From: Paraburkholderia sp. PREW-6R
GTDB lineage: Bacteria; Pseudomonadota; Gammaproteobacteria; Burkholderiales; Burkholderiaceae
Length of the DNA: 64,000 bases
Assembly (NCBI RefSeq): GCF_039621805.1
Contig: NZ_CP155073.1
Coordinates: 1,860,001 to 1,924,000, forward strand
Direction: 5' to 3'
The notes under the pieces were generated by a model. The model saw only the letters and a program-made list of their open reading frames with translations. It was not told the origin of the DNA and did no database searches. Within the stretch, counting starts at the first letter, position 1, and the number at the start of each line of letters is the position of its first letter. Below are positions 56,932 to 64,000 of this stretch, in pieces. Position numbers and translations under genes: made by a program.

Positions 56932-59235
56932 TCAGAATGCCGTCCCGATCTGGAACTGGAATTTCTGATACTGGTCGCCCGTGTGCTTCACAAGCGGGAA
57001 ACCGAGGCTGAGCTTGAGCGGACCAATCGGCGAAATCCACGCGAGACCCACACCGTAGCCGTAACGCAAACCGTTTGCACCAACGCTGTTGCCTTCCGTA
57101 CCCCAGACGTTACCGGCGTCGAGGAAGGTGAAAACACGCAACGTGCGGTCATAGCCCGTACCCGGCAACGGGAACGTCAACTCGATGTTACCCACCAGCA
57201 GCTTCGAGCCGCCGATCGGGTCATTCGTCTTTGCGTCACGCGGACCCAGAGAACTTGGCTCGTAGCCTCGCACCGAACCGATACCGCCCGCATAGTAGTT
57301 CTTGAAAATCGGATAAGGCTTACCGGAGAGGCCGTTACCGTAACCGCCCTGGAAGTTGAAGCCCAGCACGAAGCCACGCGCGAACGAGTAATAGTACTGC
57401 GCGTTGATGTCGGCCTTGTAATACTGGGTGCCGCCGATCGGCGTACCGTATTCAGCGTTCGCCTGCGTGAAGTAACCGCGGCTCGGCACCAGTGCGCTAT
57501 CTCGCGCGTCGCGTGACCAACCCACCGTGATCGGCACGTTGTTCGATACACGACCGAACTCGTTCACGTAGTCTATATAGCTTTGCGGCGTATTCGCGTC
57601 GATGTCCAGCTGGTTCTGCTCGAGACCCGCGCCGAAGTACACCGTATCCACTTCGGAGAACGGAATACCGAACTTCAGGTCGCCACCGATAGTCACGATC
57701 TTGAAGCTCGAGTCCGTCGAGTAGTACAGCGGCTGATACGTGCGGTAGTAGACGTCGGTAATCCGCTTGATGCCGTCCACTGTGAAGTACGGGTCGACCT
57801 GCGTGACCGTCAGCGTGCGGTACGTCTTCGCGGTATTCACGTTCACCGAAAGGCTCGTGCCCGAACCGAACACGTTGTCCTGCGAGACGCCTGCCGACAG
57901 CACCACCTTGTCGGTCGACGAGAAGCCGGCGCCCAGCGTGATCGCGCCGGTCGGCTTCTCGGCCACCTTCACGTCCACGTCCACCTGGTCCGGCGTGCCT
58001 TCCACCGGCACCGTGGTCACGTCGACGTCCGTGAAGTAGCCGAGGCGGTTGATCCGGTCTTTCGATAGCGCAAGACGGTTCGAATCGAACCACGAGCTTT
58101 CGAGCTGGCGCATTTCGCGGCGCACCACTTCATCGCGTGTACGCGTGTTGCCGACCACGTTGATGCGGCGCACATAGACACGGCGGCTCGGGTCCACCTG
58201 CAGCGTGAGGTCGACCTTGTGGTGTTCCTGATCGATCTGCGGCTGCGCGTTGACGGTGGCGAACGCGTAGCCGTATTCGCCGAGCTTGTCGACAATTGCC
58301 TTCGTGGTGGCTTGCAGCTTTTCAGCCGAGAAGCGATCGCCCGGTTTGATCTTGATGAGCTTGGTCAGCTCGGGCTCGCGATCGAGCAGATTGCCGGCGA
58401 GCTTGATGCTGTTGATCGAATACGGTTCGCCTTCATGCAGCGTAACCGTGAGATACATGTCTTTCTTGTCCGGCGTGATCGACACCTGGGTCGACTCGAT
58501 ATTGAACTCGAGATAGCCGCGATTCAGGTAATACGAGCGGATGTTTTCGAGGTCGCCGGTGAGCTTGTCTTTCGCGTACAGATCGTTCTTCGTGTACCAC
58601 GAGAACCAGTTCGGCGTGGACAACTGCATTTCATCGCGCAGCGTGCCGGTGCTGAACGCCTTGTTGCCGATAAAGTTGATCTGGCGGATTTTCGCGCTCG
58701 GCCCTTCGGCCACCGAGAACAGCACCGCCACGCGGTTGCGGTCGATCGGCGTGATCGTGGTGGTGACCTCGGCCGCGTAATAACCGCGCGTGAGGTACTG
58801 GCGCTTCAGTTCCTGTTCCGCCTTGTCGACGAGCGCCTTGTCGTAGTAACGCCCTTGCGACAACCCGACGGCGCGCAGCGCCTTGGTCAGATTGTCCTTG
58901 TCGAACTCATGAATGCCTGCGAAATCGATCGTGCCGATGGCGGGACGTTCGAGCACTTGCACGATGACGACGTTGCCCTCGGTCGCGATCTTGACGTCGT
59001 TGAAAAAGCCCGTGGCGTACAGCGCGCGAATCGCTTCGGACGCCTTGTCGTCGGAGAACGTGTCGCCTTGCTTGATGGGCAGGTACGCGAACACGGTGCC
59101 GGGTTCGACGCGTTGCAATCCCTCAATGCGGATGTCTTGCACCACGAAGGGCGTCGTTGCGTGAGCAACCAGCCCATGCGCGGCGAATGCCGCGGCTATA
59201 ACCGTCTTTGGAACAAAGCGATGAGGTTTAAACAA
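56932..59235 (-). CDS. bamA: Outer membrane assembly factor BamA
   Basis: A 767-aa BamA (Omp85), the essential insertase of outer-membrane beta-barrels. After a signal peptide (about 26 residues, ending VAHA), five POTRA domains cover residues about 27-425 (first FVVQDIRIEGLQRVEPGTVF), then a 16-strand barrel with the conserved VRGYEPSS loop element (the VRGF/Y lock motif) and a C-terminal aromatic end QFQIGTAF. The start is a TTG at 59235 with GGGGAAG about 5 nt upstream. It lies between rseP and skp, the usual order. Confidence 0.96.
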   Translation of the reverse strand: MFKPHRFVPKTVIAAAFAAHGLVAHATTPFVVQDIRIEGLQRVEPGTVFAYLPIKQGDTFSDDKASEAIRALYATGFFNDVKIATEGNVVIVQVLERPAIGTIDFAGIHEFDKDNLTKALRAVGLSQGRYYDKALVDKAEQELKRQYLTRGYYAAEVTTTITPIDRNRVAVLFSVAEGPSAKIRQINFIGNKAFSTGTLRDEMQLSTPNWFSWYTKNDLYAKDKLTGDLENIRSYYLNRGYLEFNIESTQVSITPDKKDMYLTVTLHEGEPYSINSIKLAGNLLDREPELTKLIKIKPGDRFSAEKLQATTKAIVDKLGEYGYAFATVNAQPQIDQEHHKVDLTLQVDPSRRVYVRRINVVGNTRTRDEVVRREMRQLESSWFDSNRLALSKDRINRLGYFTDVDVTTVPVEGTPDQVDVDVKVAEKPTGAITLGAGFSSTDKVVLSAGVSQDNVFGSGTSLSVNVNTAKTYRTLTVTQVDPYFTVDGIKRITDVYYRTYQPLYYSTDSSFKIVTIGGDLKFGIPFSEVDTVYFGAGLEQNQLDIDANTPQSYIDYVNEFGRVSNNVPITVGWSRDARDSALVPSRGYFTQANAEYGTPIGGTQYYKADINAQYYYSFARGFVLGFNFQGGYGNGLSGKPYPIFKNYYAGGIGSVRGYEPSSLGPRDAKTNDPIGGSKLLVGNIELTFPLPGTGYDRTLRVFTFLDAGNVWGTEGNSVGANGLRYGYGVGLAWISPIGPLKLSLGFPLVKHTGDQYQKFQFQIGTAF

Positions 59236-59302
59236 CGTGCTTCCCCAGTGTGTATAGCTGCATCAGGTCAGACGGTCGCCATCGTGAACGCCGCCGGACA
59301 CT

Positions 59303-60703
59303 TTAAAAATGGATTAAACGAGCCAGATCGTTGAACAGCGCGATCGCCGACAATGCGACGATGCAGGCGAGACCCGCCCTCTGAAAAACGAGTTGCCAGC
59401 GATCGGAAACAACTTTGCCGGTCACGGCTTCAACCAAATAATATAACAGATGACCCCCGTCCAATACCGGAATTGGTAGCAGGTTCAGTACGCCGAGGCT
59501 AATACTGACAAGGGCCAGGAACGACAAAAATGCGGAAGGACCCAGACGTGCGCTCTTTCCTGCGTAGTCGGCGATCGTCACCGGACCCGAAAGATTTTTC
59601 AGCGACGCTTCGCCCACGATCATTCGGCCGAACATGCGCACGGAATACACCGCGAGGTCCCACGTGCGCCGGGCACCGAGTTGCAAGCTCTCGATCGGAC
59701 CGTAATGTACGTCGATGGAAGGCACCTGGGTAGCCAGTTCCGCGCCGATCCTTCCGATTGGCTGCCCGGTTGTTTCATCCCGTTGCGACTGCGGGACGAT
59801 GCGGATATTGTCGAGCTGTCCCTGCCCCTGACTCTGGCCGCCGCGCACTGGGCGCTCCACCTGCAGCGTGAGCGGCCGGCCGGCGTGCGATTTTACATAC
59901 CCGATGAAGGTCGTGGCGTTATCCGTAGGAATGCCATCCACCGCGCGCAAACGGTCGCCCGCTGCGAGACCCGCCTGCTGCGCGGCGCTGCCTGGCTGAA
60001 CGCCTGCGACCGTCAGCTTGCCGCCACCCGGCTCGAAGCCGAGATGCGACATGAAGTCGTCGTCGACGTCTTTCTCCGTGACGCCATGCAGATCGAGCTG
60101 GAAGTCGGAGGTGCCATGCGCATCTTTCGCACTCAACGTCACGCGCTTGTGATCGAATGCCGCGCCCAGCAGTTTCCAGCGCAGGTCCGACCATGAGCGA
60201 ACCGGTTCGGACTCGCTCGCGTCACCTGTACGGGCGGCCACGATGGTTTCGCCGCCTTCGAGCCCCGCGACCGCAGCCGGCGTGTTCGGCGCGGGCGTGG
60301 CGATTACCGCCGCCGGTTCCGTGACGCCCGTTGCGAATACGAGCGCGAAGAGCACGATGGCAAGCAGGAAGTTGGCGACCGGGCCCGCTGCAACGATCGC
60401 AAAACGGCGCCACACGGACTTGCGATTAAACGCCTGGTCCAGCAGTTCCGCGGGAATCGGCGCCCCGCCGGTTTCACGCTCGTCGAGCATCTTCACGTAG
60501 CCGCCGAGCGGCAATGCGGCGATCGTCCATTCGGTGCCTGTCTTCGGGCTCACCCGCTGGAAAAGCGGCTTGCCGAATCCTATCGAAAAGCGCAGCACCT
60601 TGACGCCGCACAGGCGCGCCACGCTGTAATGCCCGTACTCGTGGACGACCACCAGCACGCCAATCGCGACCGCGAAAGCGAGCAGTTCGATCAGCAGGTT
60701 CAT
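59303..60703 (-). CDS. rseP: Site-2 zinc protease RseP
   Basis: A 466-aa intramembrane metalloprotease that cleaves RseA in the sigma-E response. HEYGH (21-25) in the first helix carries the zinc ligands and catalytic Glu; NLLPIPVLDGGHL near the C-terminus gives the third ligand. Two PDZ domains lie between (about residues 115-220 and 225-310), the second with GKLTVAGVQPGSAAQQAGLAAGDRL. The ATG at 60703 has GAGG 6 nt upstream; the longer frame is unsupported. It starts 7 nt after dxr. Confidence 0.95.
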   Translation of the reverse strand: MNLLIELLAFAVAIGVLVVVHEYGHYSVARLCGVKVLRFSIGFGKPLFQRVSPKTGTEWTIAALPLGGYVKMLDERETGGAPIPAELLDQAFNRKSVWRRFAIVAAGPVANFLLAIVLFALVFATGVTEPAAVIATPAPNTPAAVAGLEGGETIVAARTGDASESEPVRSWSDLRWKLLGAAFDHKRVTLSAKDAHGTSDFQLDLHGVTEKDVDDDFMSHLGFEPGGGKLTVAGVQPGSAAQQAGLAAGDRLRAVDGIPTDNATTFIGYVKSHAGRPLTLQVERPVRGGQSQGQGQLDNIRIVPQSQRDETTGQPIGRIGAELATQVPSIDVHYGPIESLQLGARRTWDLAVYSVRMFGRMIVGEASLKNLSGPVTIADYAGKSARLGPSAFLSFLALVSISLGVLNLLPIPVLDGGHLLYYLVEAVTGKVVSDRWQLVFQRAGLACIVALSAIALFNDLARLIHF

Positions 60704-60710
60704 AAGCGCC

Positions 60711-61916
60711 TCACTGGACGGCGCGTTCCGTGCGACGGGCGACGTCGGGCAGACGCGCGATGAATTCGGCAGCGGCGCGACGTGCGGCGGCATCCGCTTC
60801 TATCACGTCTTCGAGCGCGTGCGCGCTGCGGTTGGACAATGAGTTGAGCACCGAATCGACCACCTGCGCAATCGCCATGAAGCCGATCTGGCGAGACAGG
60901 AAAGCGTCCACGGCGATTTCATTCGCGGCATTCAGCGCGGCGCTTGCAATGCCGCCTTCGGCGAGCGCCTTCATGGCGAGCGCGAGACATGGAAAGCGCG
61001 CGTAATCCGGCTTTTCGAAAGACAGCGATGCGACTTGCAGCAGGTCGAGCGGCGCGACGCCCGACTCGACGCGATCCGGGAACGCGAGCGCGTGCGCAAT
61101 CGGCGTGCGCATGTCGGGATTGCCGAGTTGGGCGAGCACCGAGCCGTCCGCATACGAGACCATAGAATGAATCACGCTTTGCGGATGGATCAGCACGTCG
61201 ATACGGTCGCCCGGCAGGTTGAACAGCCAATGCGCCTCGATCACTTCGAGGCCCTTGTTCATCATGGTGGCGGAGTCGACGGAAATCTTGCGGCCCATGA
61301 CCCAGTTCGGGTGCTTGCAGGCTTCGTCCGGCGTGACTTCGGCGAGCGTGGACGGTTCGCGTGTGCGAAACGGGCCGCCCGACGCGGTCAGAATGATCTT
61401 GGAGACGCCGCCATGCAGCGCGGCTTCACGTGGCAGGCATTGGAAGATTGCGTTGTGTTCGCTGTCGACCGGCAGCAGCACGGCGCCATTGTCGCGCACC
61501 GCGTCCATGAAAATCGCGCCGGACATGACGAGCGCTTCCTTGTTGGCAAGCAGAATGCGCTTGCCGGACTGTGCGGCCGCGAGACTCGGCGCAAGGCCTG
61601 CCGCGCCGACGATCGCCGCGACGACCGTATCGCAGCTTTCGCTCTTCGACACGTCGACGAGCGCTTGCGGCCCATACGTGACCTCGGTCTTGCAACCCGC
61701 TTCGCGCAGCTTTGCCGCGACGCGCGCGGCCGTACTGGCGTCGCCGACCACAGCGACTTCGGGCTTGAAGCGCAGACATTGCTCGACGAGCTTGTCGCCG
61801 TTGCGATGCGCGGTCAGCGCATAAACCGAGAAACGCTCTGGATGACGCGCGACGACGTCGAGCGTGCTGTCTCCAATCGAGCCCGTGGAACCGAGCAATG
61901 TCAGACGTTTTTGCAT
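60711..61916 (-). CDS. dxr: 1-deoxy-D-xylulose 5-phosphate reductoisomerase
   Basis: A 401-aa DXR (IspC), the second MEP-pathway enzyme, producing MEP with NADPH. The NADPH motif [15 protein letters not shown] is at the N-terminus; [24 protein letters not shown] and [24 protein letters not shown] contain the metal and substrate residues. The ATG at 61916 is set by homology ([12 protein letters not shown]), with AGAGA close upstream. It lies 10 nt after cdsA and 7 nt before rseP. Confidence 0.96.
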   Translation of the reverse strand: MQKRLTLLGSTGSIGDSTLDVVARHPERFSVYALTAHRNGDKLVEQCLRFKPEVAVVGDASTAARVAAKLREAGCKTEVTYGPQALVDVSKSESCDTVVAAIVGAAGLAPSLAAAQSGKRILLANKEALVMSGAIFMDAVRDNGAVLLPVDSEHNAIFQCLPREAALHGGVSKIILTASGGPFRTREPSTLAEVTPDEACKHPNWVMGRKISVDSATMMNKGLEVIEAHWLFNLPGDRIDVLIHPQSVIHSMVSYADGSVLAQLGNPDMRTPIAHALAFPDRVESGVAPLDLLQVASLSFEKPDYARFPCLALAMKALAEGGIASAALNAANEIAVDAFLSRQIGFMAIAQVVDSVLNSLSNRSAHALEDVIEADAAARRAAAEFIARLPDVARRTERAVQ

Positions 61917-61926
61917 ATCTCTTTCT

Positions 61927-62748
61927 CTAGCCGAGCAGCAGCATGGCAAGCGGCAGCACCGGCAATAATGCGTCGATGCGGTCGAGCACGCCACCGTGCC
62001 CCGGCAACAGGCCGCTTGAATCCTTCACCCCGGCCTGGCGTTTCATCATCGATTCGAACAGATCGCCCACCACGCTGAACGCGACCAGCAAGGTCAGCGC
62101 GAGCAGCGCGCGAATGGCGCCCCAGTGCACCAGCAGCGCAGAATACAGGGTCGGCTCGAACGCATGCAAAAAGATCGCCGCGCCCGCGACGATCATGACC
62201 ACCAGCCAGCCGCCTATTGCGCCCTCCCAGGTTTTACCCGGACTGATGGCAGGCGCCAGCTTGTGCTTTCCAAAAGCTTTGCCGGAGAAGTATGCACCGA
62301 TATCGGCCAGCCATACCAGAAGCAGCAAGGACAGCACGAACGGCACGCCCTGCATGCGCGCGGCGACGAGAGCATGCCAGCACGCGGCGAACACCACAAT
62401 GCCGGCAACCAGCAGAAAGGGGCGCCATGCGCGTTGCGCCAGCGTCGGCTTGCGCAGCAGCACGAACGGGCCCGCAATGACCCAGAAGATGGCAGCCGCC
62501 TTGAACAACGGCCGCGGCTCCACGACGCCCGTACCCAGCCGCGTACTCGCGACGAGCGCGGCCGCGGCCACCAGCGCGTAGATGACCGGACCGGCGCCGC
62601 CCAGCTTCAGAAGCCGCGCCCACTCCCACGCCGCGAAAACGACCACGAAAGCGATCAGCGCGCCGAACGCGCCCACCGGCGCGAACAGCGTAACCGGCAG
62701 GAACACCGCCAGCAGGATGATCGCCGTGATAACACGGGTTCTTAGCAT
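61927..62748 (-). CDS. cdsA: Phosphatidate cytidylyltransferase
   Basis: A 273-aa CDP-diacylglycerol synthase with about eight membrane helices. The CDS signature is the C-terminal [20 protein letters not shown] followed by [18 protein letters not shown]. Its ATG at 62748 lies upstream of the uppS stop, an overlap of 7 nt, so the two are translationally coupled. It supplies phospholipid precursors for the envelope genes around it. Confidence 0.96.
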   Translation of the reverse strand: MLRTRVITAIILLAVFLPVTLFAPVGAFGALIAFVVVFAAWEWARLLKLGGAGPVIYALVAAAALVASTRLGTGVVEPRPLFKAAAIFWVIAGPFVLLRKPTLAQRAWRPFLLVAGIVVFAACWHALVAARMQGVPFVLSLLLLVWLADIGAYFSGKAFGKHKLAPAISPGKTWEGAIGGWLVVMIVAGAAIFLHAFEPTLYSALLVHWGAIRALLALTLLVAFSVVGDLFESMMKRQAGVKDSSGLLPGHGGVLDRIDALLPVLPLAMLLLG

Positions 62749-63524
62749 GGAAGCGAATCGACGTTCTGCGATTGCCGCTCGAGTTGAGCGCTGGTGCGGC
62801 CGAAACGGCGTTCACGCTCCGCATACGAAGCGATCGCATGGTTGAGCGCGTCGGCGTCGAAGTCCGGCCAGAAGGTGTCGGTGAAGTAAAACTCGGTGTA
62901 CGCAAGCTGCCACAGCAGGAAATTGCTGACACGACGCTCGCCGCCGGTGCGGATGAAGAGATCCGGCTCCGGCGCATAAGCCATGGACAGATGCTCCGCA
63001 AACGAATCCTCGTTCACCTCGACCGCCTTGCCTGCCAGCGCCGATTGCTCGGCGAGCTTGCGGGTGGCCTGCATGATGTCCCAGCGGCCGCCGTAATTGG
63101 CGGCGATGGTCAGCGTAAGACGGGTATTGCGCGCGGTTTTGGTTTCCGCGCGCCGGATCAGGTCGCGAATGCGCGTGTCGAACTTATCGAGATCACCGAC
63201 TACGCGCAGACGGATGCCGTTGGCGTGCAGCCTGCCGATCTCGCGTTCGAGGGCGCTGACGAACAGGCGCATCAGGAACGACACTTCGTCGTTCGGACGA
63301 CGCCAGTTTTCGGAACTGAAGGCGAACAGCGTCAGATACTCGACGCCCTGGCGGGCGCACGCCTCGACAGCCGCACGCACTGCGTCGACGCCGCGTGTAT
63401 GGCCAGCCACACGCGGCAGGCGCCGTTTCGTGGCCCAACGGCCATTGCCGTCCATGATAATCGCGATATGTCGCGGCACCGCGGCGACATCAGGCACGCG
63501 CACGGTTGAGCTGGTATAGGTCAT
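62742..63524 (-). CDS. uppS: Undecaprenyl diphosphate synthase
   Basis: A 260-aa cis-prenyltransferase making the C55 lipid carrier precursor. The catalytic Asp25 is in [23 protein letters not shown] and the late [31 protein letters not shown] region (about residues 190-215) complete the family. The ATG at 63524 matches homologues; no strong ribosome site is seen. It is followed by cdsA with a 7-nt overlap and preceded by frr across 144 nt that hold GC-rich inverted repeats but no clear terminator. Confidence 0.96.
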   Translation of the reverse strand: MTYTSSTVRVPDVAAVPRHIAIIMDGNGRWATKRRLPRVAGHTRGVDAVRAAVEACARQGVEYLTLFAFSSENWRRPNDEVSFLMRLFVSALEREIGRLHANGIRLRVVGDLDKFDTRIRDLIRRAETKTARNTRLTLTIAANYGGRWDIMQATRKLAEQSALAGKAVEVNEDSFAEHLSMAYAPEPDLFIRTGGERRVSNFLLWQLAYTEFYFTDTFWPDFDADALNHAIASYAERERRFGRTSAQLERQSQNVDSLPC

Positions 63525-63668
63525 GGCCGTTGGGACAGTGACTGCAAAATTAGAAGTGGAAACCCTGAAACTGACTGGGTGCCCCAAACGTGGCGCTTCA
63601 CGCCAGGTTCCCCGAGGGGCGGACGCCCTGGGCGCGCCCGGCGTAGTGCCAAGGCGCCCCAACCGGCC

Positions 63669-64000
63669 TCAGACCGTCATGATCTCGGCTTCCTTCGTCA
63701 CGACGAGCTTGTCGATCTCGGCAACGAAACGGTCCGTCAGCTTCTGCACGTCGTCGCTCGCGCGACGCTCGTCGTCTTCCGAAATTTCCTTGTCTTTCAC
63801 GAGCTTTTTCAGTTGCTCGTTCGCGTCACGGCGCAGATTGCGCACGGCCACCTTGGCCGTTTCCGCTTCGCTCTTGACCACTTTGGTCAGTTCGCGGCGG
63901 CGCTCTTCGGTCAGCGCGGGCATCGGCACGCGGATCACGTCGCCTTGCGTGGCAGGGTTCAGACCGAGGTCCGACTCACGGATCGCCTTTTCGACGACCT
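63669..64000 (-). CDS. frr: Ribosome recycling factor, 3' part
   Basis: The C-terminal about 110 residues of ribosome recycling factor, cut by the window end. The frame continues past the last internal Met to the edge (reads [21 protein letters not shown] before [12 protein letters not shown]). The signature [32 protein letters not shown] and the end of the long three-helix bundle are clear. RRF with EF-G splits post-termination ribosomes. frr followed by uppS is the conserved order. Confidence 0.96.
   Translation of the reverse strand, partial: VVEKAIRESDLGLNPATQGDVIRVPMPALTEERRRELTKVVKSEAETAKVAVRNLRRDANEQLKKLVKDKEISEDDERRASDDVQKLTDRFVAEIDKLVVTKEAEIMTV

Noticed and set aside
63525..63668. 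Inverted GGGGCG/CGCCCC repeats between frr and uppS as a terminator
   Set aside because: Arms are short and far apart with no T run; frr-uppS are usually co-transcribed.

Overview
The window is chromosomal DNA from a high-GC betaproteobacterium, almost certainly Burkholderiaceae and most like Paraburkholderia. The main reasons are the gene order cdsA-dxr-rseP-bamA-skp-lpxD-fabZ-lpxA-lpxB-rnhB, the divergent ppsA/ppsR pair, guaB and guaA separated by one small membrane-protein gene, and a non-phosphorylative L-arabinose operon of the Azospirillum/Burkholderia type. I found no rRNA, tRNA, CRISPR array, insertion sequence, phage gene or replication origin.

Region 1 (about 0.1-18 kb) is a purine and ureide catabolic island. 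It starts with a dodecin. A BMP-type ABC importer (substrate-binding protein, two permeases, double ATPase) follows, divergent from a LysR regulator. An 8-oxoguanine deaminase-type amidohydrolase, whose product would be urate, lies divergent from uraH and puuD (membrane urate oxidase with a fused cytochrome c). Then come puuE (allantoinase), uraD (OHCU decarboxylase), alc (allantoicase) and allA (ureidoglycolate lyase), translationally coupled by 4-nt overlaps. An Asp/Glu/hydantoin racemase (probable allantoin racemase), an NCS1 permease and a GntR/FCD regulator complete it. Together they would take urate to glyoxylate and urea.

Region 2 (18-26 kb) is housekeeping and nucleic-acid repair. A minus-strand group encodes a DUF1992 protein, TadA and an LD-carboxypeptidase. 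Then come a 2'-5' RNA ligase-like phosphodiesterase and an iron-sulfur (6-4) photolyase. Divergent from the photolyase is a two-gene operon: a radical SAM protein of unknown chemistry and a DUF4130-UdgX fusion. A near-consensus LexA box sits directly on the promoter of that operon. This SOS-controlled cluster is the most interesting part of the window.

Region 3 (26-38 kb) has a Kup potassium transporter, a decayed stretch with an MFS transporter remnant, a VOC protein, and an operon for L-arabinose uptake and oxidation: AraH, AraG and AraF transport genes, a Gfo/Idh L-arabinose dehydrogenase, L-2-keto-3-deoxyarabonate dehydratase and L-arabonate dehydratase. A divergent LysR regulator is separated from it by a short palindromic region. 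No lactonase or alpha-ketoglutarate semialdehyde dehydrogenase is seen here.

Region 4 (38-64 kb) is core genome: guaB, a membrane protein and guaA; a DMT exporter with a 9-bp tandem repeat; ratA-rnfH divergent from smpB; nfeD-qmcA; ppsA divergent from ppsR; and the long envelope-biogenesis run from uppS to rnhB and an rRNA methylase, with the 3' part of frr at the window edge.
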